A stretch of DNA of 64,000 nucleotides, taken from Cryptococcus deneoformans JEC21. Lineage: Eukaryota > Basidiomycota > Tremellomycetes > Tremellales > Cryptococcaceae. Within the stretch, counting starts at the first letter, position 1. The number at the start of each line of letters is the position of its first letter. The position numbers and the translations under genes are program-made. This document shows, in pieces, positions 36,609 to 49,249 of the stretch. A model generated the notes under the pieces. It was not told where the DNA came from, searched no databases, and saw only the letters and a list, made by a program, of their open reading frames with translations. Where the stretch lies: assembly GCF_000091045.1 (NCBI RefSeq), contig NC_006679.1:138941-202940 (forward strand), read 5' to 3'.

Positions 36609-39600
36609 ATGGCTGTTAATGCTCCCCCCAGCATCGGGCTTGAGACTCTCGATGGTAAGCCTGAAATTACTATATTTGCTGAGAGATCTGATTTATGTAT
36701 GGCTTCCAAAAACGATGTATAGGCTGCCCCATTCGTCCTGGTAAGTATCAAGCGTTGTATAGGACCCCTTAACTAGCTGACGTACTGACCTCTTTTAGGC
36801 TTCGGTACGTCCGGTAAGGCTATCAACGTCTTCGCGAACATGTTCGCTGCTCGCTTCGACAAGTCCGACGCTGTCGTCTAGTAAGTACCGGTAGATAGGA
36901 CCGGTGCCAACAACTGACTTTTGTCAGTCATTACGACATCGAAATCAATCCCGTGGTGAAAACCAAGGAGGCCAAGTAGGTCATTTCTTCTGTCTCCTCT
37001 CCTCCTGCTCTAAGCCTGATCAAGCTGAAAGGTGCTGACCTCGATGTGCAAAATTAGGAAGCCAAGGCCACTTCTCCAGAAGATCTGGGACCAAATGGTC
37101 CAAGAAGCCACTGGCCCCCTTAAAACTGCGCTTGAATCCGCTGCCTTTGACCAGCAGAAGAACTTCTACACTCCTCACGTTCTTGATCTGAAGGATGGAA
37201 AGGTCAGTCATTTTGTATCCAAATCGGATGTAAATCCCCATTAACCTGCTTCTTTACAGTTGGAGATCATCGTTGGTCTCAAGGAGGATGGTATTGTCCC
37301 TACCGACGATAGACGTCGGTTCAAGGCCGTTATTCAGGCTGCCGACAATTGCCAAATTGACTTGGACACTATCATCAGCTACTCCAAAGGCGACAAGCAA
37401 ACCGAGCAGACTCGTGACGTTATGCTTCGTGCTGTCCAATCTGTTAACGTTCTCCTTCGGCAGGACGCTGCTAAGCGCTTCTCCATGCATGGTGCAGCTG
37501 GCCGAAAGTTCTTCACCGAGGAGGACGGTGTCGCTATCTCGGGCGGCGCTGTCGTCTACAGGGGTTTCAAGCAATCCTTCCGTTGGACTTCTTCGGGCTA
37601 TCCCGCTGTCCAACTTGACAATGCTACTTCTGCCTTTATCGAGCCTGGAATGCTCGTCGATGTTGCCCCCAAGATCCTCGGTCTTGCGGGCGCTGGTGGT
37701 GGTCGGGGTGGTCGAGGTGGCCGTGGCGGTCCTCGTGGTGGCTTCCATGGCGGAGCTCCCGGTCCCGTTCGCCCTATTCAAGAACTCAATCCGCTTCAGA
37801 TCAGGAAGCTAAGCGACTTGTTGAGAAGTGCCAAGTTCACCGTTACCCACCGAAAGACTGAACGCATCTTTGCCATTGCCCGCCTTACTTCCCAGCCAGC
37901 CGAAGGTATCAAGTTTACTCTTAACGGGAAGGACGGTCAACCCGACCGCACCGTTTCTGTTGCTCAGTACTTCCAGGAACAGTATAACATCAAGGTCACC
38001 CGTCCTCGACTTCCTTGTATCCAGTACGGCAAGAACTTTGTGCCTATGGAGTTTGTCAGGCTTGAGCCTTTCAACGCTATTCCTATGATGAAGATCACTC
38101 CCGACCAGACGGCAGAAATCATCAAGGAAGCTGCTAAACCCCCTAGCCTTCGGCAGGGCTCCAGTAAATGGTCATATATATCTCAAGTGACATAATGTGC
38201 TAATCCTTCCAATAGTCCAAGGCTGGAGACAGAAGCTCAACTATGAAAATCTTCCCAAGCTCAAGGCTTGGCACCTCCAGGTGCAAACCCAAATGATGAG
38301 CGTCCCTGCCCGTGTGCTTGCCCCTCCTGCCATCAACTATGCCGGTAACCAGTCCTTGAGAGCCAACTTTGGGTAAGTAGCTTTCCTTTCTTTTAGATGA
38401 TATATTGGGGTCTGATTGTGCGCTTGATTGAAGGGGCTGGAATCTTAAGGGTGTCAAGTTCAACAAGGCCGGCAAACCTCTTACTTCTTGGGCTGTCGTA
38501 TCTTTCGACGAGCGATGCACTGTCCCAGACCTTCGTAAGACATCTTCATTCAATCAGATCAACGCATCTTGCTGACAGATGGTTCATCAGAAAAATTCAT
38601 CAATTAGTAAGCGATTGCCGGAAAGAGAGTTGATGACACTTACTGACTTATCGTTAGCTTTACCGGCGTACTCGTGCAGTACGGATGTCCCGTGCAAAAC
38701 AGGCGCCCTGCTCTGTTGCAGCTTAATCCCAACGCAGGCGGACCTAACATGGGAGTCAAGCCTGCTCTCCAACAAGCTGCCAAGGCTGCGTTCGCCGATT
38801 CAAAGGTCAACCCTCAAATCATTCTTTGTATCCTCCCCAGAAAGGAGGCCAGCATCTACCAGACTATCAAGTCTGTTGGTGCTGAAGGCCTTTTCAAGCC
38901 TGTTGTGACTCAATGTTTACAGTCTGCGAAAATCAAGAGTGACCGAGGCATTGACCAAGTGTGTCAACATTACTTCGGTTTTCAGGAATGTTTTTGCTGA
39001 TAAATATGCGCAGTACTGTGGTAATGTCGCGATGAAAGTTCATTGCAAGCTTGGTGGTGTCACTCACCAGGTCAAGCACAATGTACGCTTCACCTTAGTA
39101 GCTCTCGTTCTTTTACTAATTTCTATATGTAGGTCGACAAGACTACTATGCTTTGCGGTGCCGATGTAAGTAAAAGTTATTTTCAAGAATCTACAACTGA
39201 CGATGAACTCAGGTCACGCATCCTCCTTCCCGTGGACGAGTTCTTTACCCGTCTATCGCTGCTACTGTTGCTTCCATCAATGGCGAGAACAATTACTTTG
39301 CTGGTTGTGTCACTGAACAGGGCGGTCGAGTGTAAGTCTTCATGTGATCGCTTCTGAAGTATTGCTTGCTGATCTGAATTGTGAAATAGCGAGATCATCC
39401 AGCTCCTTGACGAGATGATCACACACCACATCAAGACATTTGAGAAGAACACTGGAGCCAAGCCTCAAAAGATTCTTTTCTACCGGGATGGTGTTTCTGA
39501 AGGCCAATACCGCTTCTGTGTTGACGAGGAGCTCCAGTCAATTAAGAAGGCTTGCAAGGCTCTTGGCGGCAATTACAATCCAAAGATTACCTTTGTCATC

Positions 39601-40254
39601 TGTGCTAAGCGTCACGCCATGAGGTTCTTTGCAGCTAGCGACGCCGACAGGGATAGAACTGGCAACTTGCCACCTGGCACTGTTGTCGATAGGGGCGTTA
39701 CGTCGCCACACAACTTTGACTTTTACTTACAAGCTCATGCCGGTCTGCAAGGCACCGCTAAACCCACCCATTAGTAAGTGTTCTCTCGGCTCTCCAGGTG
39801 ACTTCTGCGTACTAACATGTTCCATAGCGTCGTTATGGCTGACGAAGCTGGTTATACTGCCGATGCGCTACAAAATCTTACTAATACCCTGTGTTACTCC
39901 TTTGCGAGAGCGACTCGGTCTGTCTCCGTAAGTCACTCTTCCATCCCATGACTTTGCTCCCCAAAGTCAAACACTCCCACTGATTCTTCCTGCACGCTAG
40001 CTTGTGCCCATGGCGTACTACGCCGATATTATTGCAGAGCAGGCGAGGCTTATTAGCTACAATGAGGATCTGGAAACTGCGACGACAGCTCCTTCTAGTA
40101 CTTCGGGCAAACTCGAGACGGTTGCGTTCGATCCCCATAGACACTTTAAAAGGCAATTCGTTGGATCTGATTTCGGTTTCACAGGCTGGGTAGGTTGTTT
40201 CCTGTCTGCTATACTTGAGGAAATTTAGCTGACGTCAATGTTAAGTTCATGTAA
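36609..40254 (+). CDS. AGO1: Argonaute
   Basis: Exons 36609-36654, 36723-36740, 36799-36880, 36928-36975, 37058-37202, 37260-38163, 38216-38372, 38434-38534, 38579-38606, 38658-38958, 39014-39082, 39133-39165, 39213-39331, 39390-39773, 39828-39927, 40001-40189, 40246-40254; 2733 nt, 910 residues. Order: N domain ([18 protein letters not shown]), linker, PAZ (about 275-400), MID and PIWI. Catalytic-type residues are present: Asp644 in GADVTHPP, Asp717 in [10 protein letters not shown] and His811 in the PTHY motif, so slicer activity is plausible. It loads small RNAs and silences transposons and repeats. An RGG-rich patch at residues about 255-275, between linker 1 and PAZ, is unusual in place. 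The gene ends with a nine-base exon coding FM. Seventeen exons join in frame with no stop, so the gene looks intact; this matters because some Cryptococcus lineages have lost RNAi. The symbol is by family; which paralogue is not certain. Confidence 0.95.
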
Positions 40255-40769
40255 CTTCATCTCTATTAACATCACTACTTCATCTTTAATAACATCACAT
40301 ACGTCGCTGTTCACGGCTTTCTTGCCACCAAAAAAAGTCTGCTTTCCTTGAATAGACGTTGTCTATCGAAATTAAATTCAAGTTGTGTTTTCGTTCCCTA
40401 TCGTGGTATGCCCCTGCTTTTTGTTCTAGTTTTGGGTGGAAGTCGGAAATGAATGCAAGAATTTATCTGGTCTTATGTTCAAGAAGCATTGCAAAAGGCG
40501 AACAAGTGAAGAATAGTAAATTGCAAAGTGATACATAAGCTCTTCCGATTCTTAGCATAACATACAAATCGTCTTAACTCTCAAACACGATGCGTACACT
40601 AGCGGGTAAAAAAGTGAAGACGGTCTGGGTTTAAGCAACGGGGTATATTGAGAAACAAATCCCACTGCCATTCCATCACACGCCCTTCTCTGCCCTTCTA
40701 TTGTAATGTCTCTTTCTTAAAATAGCAAAAAAAAAGTTCCGTTCCTACTTGATTCACAGGGAGAATCAT
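40255..40769. other. Convergent 3' region
   Basis: About 515 bases between Argonaute and the protease, read towards each other. AT-rich with A-runs; should contain both polyadenylation sites. No gene. Confidence 0.4.
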
Positions 40770-42646
40770 TTACTTCCTCTTGGGAAGAGTGGCGTTGTTG
40801 TATGCCAAAAGGTTGGGAGACCCCTCGGGGAGGTCACTAAGCATATCTTTGGTAGCAAGACCAACGAGCGCCTTCTTGAGCATGTCGGGGGTAAGAGTAT
40901 CATTCTTGGGGGGCACAGGTAGGAGCTCCGGCTTGGGGAGGACGGTCTGAGCTAGGGAAGGGAGCATGGCGTAAGCCTGAGCATAGGCCATGGATACGAT
41001 AGAAGGTCGAGTAGCGGCAAGAGACTCGTTAAAGTCGCTCTTAATATGAGGGAAAGACTCAGTCCCGTAAATAGAGACGAAGTAAGCGAGAAGACCGCAG
41101 ACGTGGGGCGAAGCCATGGAAGTACCAGAGATGGTGTTTGTGGTGGAGTTGCCGCCGATCCAGGTGGAGAGAATGTTGAGACCTGGAGCAAAGATGTCGA
41201 CACACTTGCCGTGATTAGAGAAGTAAGCACGCTCATCGCCGAGGGTGGAAGCACCGACAGTGACGGCGAACTTGGAGGCAGCGGGGGAGTAATTACAGGC
41301 GTCCTTGTTGTCGCTGCGAGAATTCGTTAGAAATACAACGGACAAAAAAGACGACCGACTTACTTTCCGGCGGCAACGGCAAAGTGGAGGCCGGCCTCGA
41401 CAGCGGCGTCAACGGCGTCGTCGAGAGTCTTGGCCCTGCCACCTCCAAGGGACATGTTGGCAACGGAACCCTTATGTTTGGTCTTGCCAGTAGTGGCGAC
41501 TTCCTGGGCAGCCCTCTCGGCGTCCTCGGTCGCCTGCTCAGCAGCCCAGCTACAAGCATAATCAGCATACGATCTAAGCAGGCAGAAATAACTGGACTCA
41601 CAGAACACCGGCGATGACGTCGCTCATAGTACCAGAACCGTTGGAACCAAGAACTTTGACAGCAACAAGCTTGACATCCTTGGCGACACCGTACTTCCTA
41701 GAACCAATAGTACCAGCGCAATGGGTTCCGTGACCGTTTCCATCCTTGTCAACATCATTTTTGGGAATGGTCTTGCCCCAAACGGCTCGACCCTCGAATT
41801 CGACGTGGTCAGTGTTAATACCAGTGTCAATGACATAAGCGACAACACCGTCGCCACCCCCAGAATAGTAAAGGTACTTTTGGAAAGTGGAGAGGCTAAG
41901 CCTATCTCTGTGGGAAATACGGGCGAGACCCCAGGGGGCACCGAGTTCAGTGGTAATACCAGAGGCGGAAACGTCGACCTGCTCGACCTGCTCGTCAGAC
42001 GCGTCGTCATCGACGCCGCGGGGAACCTCGAGAGTGGTCATGATCTGGTCCTTCTCGACATAGGCCACCTCGGGAGCAGCTCGGATGGCGTCAAGGGTGC
42101 TAGGGGAAAACTTGCCGGCTGTTGTAGGACAGGGCAATGGGTGGGTGGCAAATGATCAGCACGGATTCTGCCGAGGGCCCGTCCGGCTGATGGGTGGCCG
42201 CGATGAGATATATGACGTACCATAACCGAAGAAACCAGAGGAGGAGCTTGGGGAGGGAGGGGAGTAGACGTGCCTCAAACCTCCTTCATCGACTTCGCCA
42301 TCGTCAGTCAAGGAGCTGTGAAGAGGCTGTACAGATGTCAGCTATCGTCCATCAGGATGGGTCCACGTAGGAGACCGCGGAGAGACGGACGCCTTCGGCC
42401 GATGATCGCCATCAAGTGGCAAAGGGAGATGGCGATACTCACGCTGGCAGCATGCAGCTCCTGGACCTCTCCGATATGGAGGGCGATCTGGCTGGCATCA
42501 ACGCCCTTCTTGAAGACGACGATGTAAGCGTCGTCGATGTGGTCGCCGCCTGACGGGGCCTCGAGGGGCGCCAGGGTGGGCTGGGCGATGGGCGAGGCGA
42601 GAGCCACGAGGGGGAGGAGCAGCAGGGAGGCTGCGGTGAAGCGCAT
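40770..42646 (-). CDS. Secreted or vacuolar subtilisin-like protease (S8A)
   Basis: Exons on the minus strand: 42646-42443, 42326-42221, 42118-41602, 41549-41364, 41313-40770; 1557 nt, 518 residues. Signal peptide about residues 1-17 (FTAASLLLLPLVALAS), an I9 inhibitor propeptide to about 130 (DDAYIVVFKKGVDASQIALHI and PEVAYVEKDQ), then a proteinase K/cerevisin-type domain. Catalytic triad: Asp201 in VIDTGI, His233 in GHGTHCAGT, Ser403 in SGTSMASPHV; oxyanion Asn in VAAGND. The mature protease is expected to be secreted or vacuolar and active after removal of the propeptide. A 90-residue tail after the catalytic core is Pro- and Lys-containing without a clear anchor. Intron 1 (116 bases) is longer than the rest; the acceptor at 42327 was chosen because a downstream AG gives an immediate stop. 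Confidence 0.95.
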
Positions 42647-42948
42647 TGTGAGTGTAGGTAGTATGGGAATGCGGGGTAGTACGTATGGGAGATAAGAGGT
42701 AAGCAGCGACGATTATTAATATAGTGGATTATAAGCGGGCGGGGGCGCTTGCGCCTGTCAGAACTCCGCGCTCGAGATTAGGTTCGCCGATCCGCCACTA
42801 ATGACGCACTCCAGCGGAGTACCGCATCGGGTATCTCGGCAATTACGTAAATGGCCTCCACCTCCACCCCCGCGAGTGACTTCTGTAGTCCGGTCAACCG
42901 CGTCTTCCTTCCTTCCTTCCTCTTTCCTCCTTCCAGCCCTCATAAACC
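42647..42948. promoter_or_regulatory. Short divergent promoter
   Basis: 302 bases between the protease (minus) and the candidate axis protein (plus). An AT-rich stretch TTATTAATATAG at 42713-42724 may serve the protease. A CT-rich run (42900-42935) precedes the ATG at 42949. Confidence 0.4.
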
Positions 42949-45900
42949 ATGGTCGCCACCTGTAGCAGCGCAGACGCTGCAGTGGAGGACATCAATGAGA
43001 TACATGTACAAATCAGCAAAGACAAGTCTCGTGGATGGCAGAAGAGAGCCCAGAAATGGGCTAAAGGACGCAAGCTTCTCGGAAAGCTTCTGGTCAGTAT
43101 ACTGTTTCGCGTAAAGGCAAATAAGCTTATAAGAAAGTGATAGGGTGACCCTACTTTGCGATCGGAAAATACTTCTTTAACAGAATGGATAGAGGATGAG
43201 GCAATTCCCTTCTTCCTAATAGCACTTCTAGAACGTGAAGCTGACGACGACAAACAGTTTGAGACAGCGACCAGCTCGGCAGACATTTCTTTAACGGTAG
43301 CTCTCCTACTGAACCTAGTCAAACACATCTATACGACCTTTATCAAACCTTCTGCGTTTCCTACCCAGGAACCTCATACTCTTCTAACCGAGGGACAAAA
43401 CCAACAAGGCCAGCTGGGAACATTACATATTGCGGGGAGAGTAATTGTCTCTTTGACCGAACTGTGAGTAATGAATCTTACATCAGGGTGGAAGCTCACC
43501 GTTTTCCAGGCTCCTGGTAAGATATACTCACGTCAAATACTTTTGATGCTTATTACCGCGATAGACAAACAAGAAGTTAAATAATCATATTGTGGCTTCC
43601 CATGTCGACTTATTCGTCAGACTCTTGGAGGCCTGTACCGAAGGCAAGATCTTACAGGCACAGGCTCACACGAATGTAATTACATTCATAGATCCCTTGA
43701 ATCACACACTGACATGACATTAGTTGGGAGAGCTAATCTTGTCGATTGTAAACGCTGAGCATTCTGAATGCCGCACATTTCTTTCTGAGGATAGTGTCCT
43801 GGGGTTGTAAGCCATCTATTCTTCTCCCCTTGTTGAAACTCATGAGCACACTAGCGCAAATATTGGGAAGCTTCTCTGGAAATCGCAATGTAGGCCCCAT
43901 CAACACCAGCTCTTTCAGCAAAGCTAAAGCTGATTCATGATCCTGCCAGCGTCTTCAATCACTCTCCACCTCCTTAGCACGTTACAATTCCTCCTACCGG
44001 CCCATACAGCTGGCAAAGATTCTCCGAGGACCGTTGCCTGTAGAAATGTGGTGATGAACCAAGGTTGGAGTAAGAATATTATTAAAGAGTCATTCAGCGC
44101 TATTGGAAAAATGGATAAGAAATTGGATCCTGGTGTAGGCCTTTCTAACACGAACGCCATTCTGCCTAGGAATTGTGCTGACTCGACTGGGTGAATTGTA
44201 GCTTCTAATGAAGTGTATTAACATCTTTGCTGAAGACCATAGTTTTCTTCGCCCCAAAGCCTTCCAACTTACCTCTTTCATCATTGACGACGAAGATCAG
44301 ATCGTCTCTCACAAATCAAAGAAGAACCTCAAGAATGGTCATTTGGCTTTATATGCAGACCGGTACTGCTGTCGATTCACTGTAAGCCTTAGGCTTGCTT
44401 CGTGAGAAAAAGAGTGACAAGTCTGAGCTGATGGCTGTGAACAGCTGTATGGAGATGATGAGCATGAGTCACCCAGAATCTTTGCGCATACGGAGATCGA
44501 GGAATTTATCCGTCTCAATACGAAGGACGGAGGGTCTACCGGTAAGTCGGCCGCACCACACCACCAGTGGATACATTCAGATACATCACCAAATAGACTT
44601 TGAATTCCAAGTACCTTCTTTCGATGACCGCATATCGATTGTCAAGTTTGGTATCAAAACAGCTGAAGCATCGGACTTTGAAACCTTGATGAAGAAGGCG
44701 AAGAACCCAAGTACATTCTGCTTCGCAATCTCTACATCTTGTGATGACTAACGGCTATATGTGCAGAGCCTCAAACGCTCGAAGGAGAAGCCGAGAAGAA
44801 AGCCCCTGCTACAACGGTCGCCCAGCCCGACCCCCTTGCACCAGCAGATAAACGAGCCGATGGTAAACGAAAAACCAGATTCTCATCCCTTGCGAGATCC
44901 ATTTCCCCTGGGATCAATTCCAACAAAATCTCCGAACCCGAACCCCTGTCCAAAGCCAGATCTATCATGTCTAACAGGTCTTCCAAAGTACGAGTCTCCC
45001 TCGATGTTGCTGAGGAAGAAAAGGATTCGGCGCTGGCTTTGCACGGAGCGAGCAAAAAGAATGAAGGAAATGAGAAGACACCAAAGGCCGGAAAAGGAGA
45101 GAAATTGGGAACGATGGAAATGAAAAAAGCGGAATGGAAGACCGCTGGGTCTGATGCGGCTGCTGATTCGGACGAAAGTGGTATAGTTCTTATCGGTAAG
45201 ACGTCCACGCCCATGACGAGGTCTACAAAAACCTGTGAGTCCCCATCCGGCCTCTCTTACTCTCATCCGCGTTTCACAGAGCTAACGATGAGGGGGAATA
45301 GATGGGAGCAGAGGCAGCAGATCTTCCTCCGCTCGACGTCCTATGCAGTCCAAGCCTCCGCTCCCTCCCATGGAATCCTCCGACTCTGAACTCGACACAA
45401 AACCACTCCCCCCTCCAAACTCCAATCGACGTACAAGCCTACTCCAAAATAGATTGAAGAAAGATGTTGACGAAAAGAGCAAGGCTACGCCCACCATCCG
45501 TGCACCGACGCTGAAAAGCCGCGCGAAATCTTTGGCCAGTTCAATTGCGGAGGGTAGAGCGGCCACCCCAGTCTCGAGGGGGCCTACACCCGCCACTGGG
45601 GGCATTAACGAGCAGCTTTTTGGATCTGATGGCGGAAATAGAGGTAAGGATGGGAAGAAAGCGGGGATGACGAAGTCTTGGAGGGGTAAGAAGGACAAAG
45701 TTGCAGAGGAAGTGAGCGTCCATCATCTCATTACTTGTTCGGCCCTCCGAAGCTGAAAGATACCCACTCTCGCAGGCACTGCCCGTCTCCATCATTGCAC
45801 CTATCCCAGAACCATCTTCCACCTCCCGCCGCGCACTGATCAAGAAACGTTTTCCACAACAATCGTCTGACGAAGAGGAACCTTCTGAAGCTGAACCGTG

Positions 45901-47332
45901 GACCAAAGCAGGGCGCACATCCCTCCAACCGCAAATCCGGACCAAGGTTAAGAATCGAGCGCCATCTCTTCCTCCGACCACATCAGACGATGAACCGCTA
46001 AGGGAACGCGTGAATACGATGAATTTTGACTGTGATTCTATGGCGGAAGATGAAACCAAGGACCCCCAGAAGAAGCTCACCAAACAGACGACCAGCAAGA
46101 GCACGGTTAAGGCGGCTTCTATTCCCCGGAAAAAGGGTGATCTAGCCGCACCAGTAAGCGAATCCGAGTCTAACCTTCAGCCAGAGGAATACCGCTCTCA
46201 AGATTCTCGACACTGTCAGCAAAATATGGTAGACTTAGCCTGCTCTGCTCCTTCCTTTGTTACTGTCAAAGACATTACTAACCGGCGAAGGCCCAAAACT
46301 AAGAAAATCATTTCCCGGTGTGAGGATGAGGATGACGATGAGCAGGTTCAAGAGCTTGAGGAGGAATACGACGAGGCGGATGTACAAACGAAGAAGAGGG
46401 GCCTTAGGCCTATTCGAGGTGTGCTGGACAAGAACAATATCAAGAACCAGAAGCAAAAGCAGATATCCGAATTCAAGCTTGACGAATCTGACTCCCAGTC
46501 CAACTCTGACCTCCGTTCTGATTCTGACCATCCTCCAACAAAGAAATACAAAGCCAACAGCAAAAGCAAGACCGCAGCCATGGCCAAATCCACTAAAGCT
46601 GAAATCAAAGCCCAGTCGAAAGCGAGGAAAAACAGGTCCCGCAGAATGGAAAGTAGTGAAGATGAAGAATCCCCTACTGATAATCAAGCTTCCGAACCCT
46701 GTCCTAATGTTGAGTCGAATCCTGAGTCTGAGCAGTCTGAGCAAGATGTCAAGCGTGGGAAGAAGCTTACCAAGGGCAGGAAATCATCGACCGCCGCCAC
46801 TGCTTCTTCCATGTCGACCAAGACCAAAGCTCAAGTTAAGGAAATCAAATCTTCTCGCCGGCCTTATATGTTCAGCAAACCCTTGAAGAAACGTAAGGAC
46901 ATGACTGAGAGCGAAAGTGAGGGAAAGGACGAGGAGGATGCAGAAGAAAGGCCGCCTCTCAAGAAGACTAAAAAGGCCCAACCTTCAACCAAACGGAAGA
47001 GGGACGAAAGATCCGGTAGTGAGGAAGAGGGCCGAGCCTCACAGCCGTCATCGAAGCTGGCCAAGGTGATCAGGGAAGGTCGAGGAAAGACGATGATACA
47101 GGGCAAGGCGGAGAAGAAAGTGGAAGAGGCGGCGGTAGAGGAAGAACCTCCAAAGATTAGCGATGTAAGCTTTCTTTACTGATATAGCCAAGGTCCTATG
47201 GCTGATTGATTGTTAAAGCTGTTGAGTGGTATTTCTAAAGTACGTCCTTATTACTGATTCTCTACCTCATGCCTGCTGATAAAAATGAAGGCTATGAGGA
47301 AAAGAGTCAACACGCGCTCCCGTTTGAGGTAA
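42949..47332 (+). CDS. Large nuclear protein, possible Red1/SYCP2-like axis factor
   Basis: Exons 42949-43092, 43144-43463, 43510-43516, 43565-43675, 43724-43806, 43855-43889, 43950-44134, 44202-44381, 44445-44541, 44597-44710, 44767-45234, 45302-45711, 45776-47164, 47219-47239, 47291-47332; 3606 nt, 1201 residues. Residues 1-295 are helical and repeat-like (FLIALLER, SLTVALLLNLVKHIYTTF, SHVDLFVRLLEAC). Residues about 296-430 look like a compact beta domain (RPKAFQLTSFIIDDEDQIVS, LALYADRYCCRFTLYGDD, EFQVPSFDDRISIVKFGIK). The remaining 770 residues are Lys/Ser/Glu-rich and disordered with many SD/SE and SP sites, ending in a short basic helix. An ARM-like domain followed by a PH-like (Spt16M-like) domain and a long disordered tail is the plan of meiotic axis proteins SYCP2 and Red1. 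That match is by architecture only. The seven-base exon 3 is needed to keep the frame. Other chromatin proteins remain possible. Confidence 0.6.
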
Positions 47333-47500
47333 ATCTGCTCACGAAGTTCTAACCATATCAGTTCCATATTTGTATATCAGCAAATCATCTGTAAACATCT
47401 CCACACGTTTTCAAAGTTGTACATAGAATAACGCCTATTATTGATACTCTACACGGTTTTTATATGTTGACCGTTATGCATGTCTTTGTAGAAAACGATG

Positions 47501-49249
47501 TTATCTAGCGATGGTGGACATTTTTGGGAAAGGATTCGTCTTGCCCAAAACGACCATCTTCTTCTCGTGTGATATGTAACCCTTCAAATATCCCTGCACG
47601 ACGTCAGCCTCCATTCTCCAACTTTATCCAACCGAAAGAAAGAGAAGCTTGAGGATGGAAGAAAGATTACTTACTCGATAAATCATATTCGCCACCATAC
47701 ACTCCACCTCATCCGACTCCACATCCACCCCATGCAACTTCAATGCCAACCTGAATGTCTCTATCGGGACCCTCGTCGATTTATCACTCGCCATCCATGC
47801 CTTCTTGAACAGAGACCTCAAACAGCCCTCCCTCGCTCTCTCCACCACCAGCCATACTGACATGCCCACCAGCCGGACTTGGGCCCATTCGAGACGACGG
47901 TCATACTCTTCGACGTCCCCATTTTTGATCGCATTTATGAATGGCGTGAAGACAAGTTCTAAGCGAGGGTGCTGGGAAAGGAGGGAGGCAGACGGGAAGC
48001 GGCCGTGTAGGAGACGGAGAGGGATGAGATATGTGAGGATTAGTCTATGTGGAGCATTTAGTACGAACAGCGCGGAGAGATTGGAGATGGACGTCGGACG
48101 TACTCTTGGTTACGCTTTGCGTCAGCAGGACAATGCTTTAAAGCCCAGCTTAGCTCTTCATCCGCCTACATAATTTTGCTCATCAACTTCCAATCATCAT
48201 TACCAGCAAGAGGGACTCACTTTCTTATCTTCTCCATTCAAAAACGCCAACATTCCAATGTAGAAATGCCAAGTAACCTTACTTCTTGTCAGCACCTACT
48301 TCCATTACATTTCCCTATACGCAAGTCGCTAACATACCTGATCCGGTAAAGGCGCAGTGTCCACAGACGGTGTCTTGGGGTCGGAGACGACTGCTCTTAT
48401 AATATTTTTACAGAGATTGGGCTTGCCGACCTATTACACATGTGAGCATCCGATTTCCATCAGAAGTATGGATGAGGAGAGGAGAGAAGACGAACCTTGA
48501 AGTAACACTTGATAGTCAAACAAGCTGTGTGGTAAACACCCCGTCTCCTTGATTCTTCCCCCTTAAATTGTCTGAAATCATCCTATCAGTCATACATCTG
48601 GGTTAAGGAGGAATCTCAAGCGAGACTTACCGATCGGTAGCGCACAAGGAGAACGCCTTACTGACTGTCCTCGTGCAAATTTCAAGCGAGGGCATCTTAC
48701 CCGTTTCGGCGTGAATCGTTTGGTCGGCCTTTTCTCTGCGTCAATACTGATTTACCTCTGGAGATCGACAAAACTCACTTGCTCAGCGAGGTCTCTCAAG
48801 TCGCTCAGCATCATATACAAAACCGGCAAAACCCATGATGATTGATCTACAAACCATCGATAAAAGAGGGATAGTAGCTTGTCTTGTTGATTGAAGCTAA
48901 CGTTTTTCAGTTTCAATAGCTCAAGTAGAGCAATTAATGTAAGATACTCACGCTTCTGTATAGTCCTTGGTCTTGTACAGCGCGTAAACACATGCGCAGT
49001 GTCGTACAGCAATTTCATCCCACAAATCGGGCAGCGTGTGCCCCGGATTCTTCAAGCGCTTCTCCTATTCACATCCATAAGTATTCACATCTTTCATTTA
49101 GGATATAGATGACCTACGTCAATAGCACCGACCGTATCGGCGATGCCCTTCGCAGCCTTGCCGTGAACAGATAAAAGCCGAAGAAGAGGGGTGTGATCTT
49201 CGTGTTGGAGTGGGTGTGTGAAGCTGTTGACAAACTGCTGGTACTTCAT
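47501..49249 (-). CDS. CSN12: PCI-domain protein, CSN12/Thp1-like
   Basis: Exons on the minus strand: 49249-49118, 49064-48952, 48896-48783, 48735-48631, 48571-48496, 48430-48338, 48277-48221, 48165-48104, 48044-47675, 47593-47501; 1215 nt, 404 residues. Helical TPR-like N-terminus (YALYKTKDYTEAF, LLSLFYRWF, RTVSKAFSLCATDR, SRRRGVYHTACLTIKCYFK) followed by a PCI winged-helix domain (LILTYLIPLRLLHGRFPS, then VECMVANMIYRGYLKGYISHEKKMVVLGKTNPFP). This order and the final NPFP are shared by CSN12, Thp1 and PCID2. Family members sit in the Thp3-Csn12 or TREX-2 complexes for mRNA export and transcription, or with the COP9 signalosome. I cannot separate CSN12 from Thp1 by eye. The intron 48736-48782 uses a GC donor (GCAAGT); the nearby GT donor breaks the frame. 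It shares a divergent promoter with the eIF6 gene. Confidence 0.88.
48736..48782 (-). other. GC-AG intron
   Basis: Minus-strand intron of 47 bases starting GCAAGT and ending GCAG. Use of the overlapping GTGAGT site four bases on gives a stop soon after in the next exon, while the GC site keeps the conserved reading frame. Confidence 0.65.
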
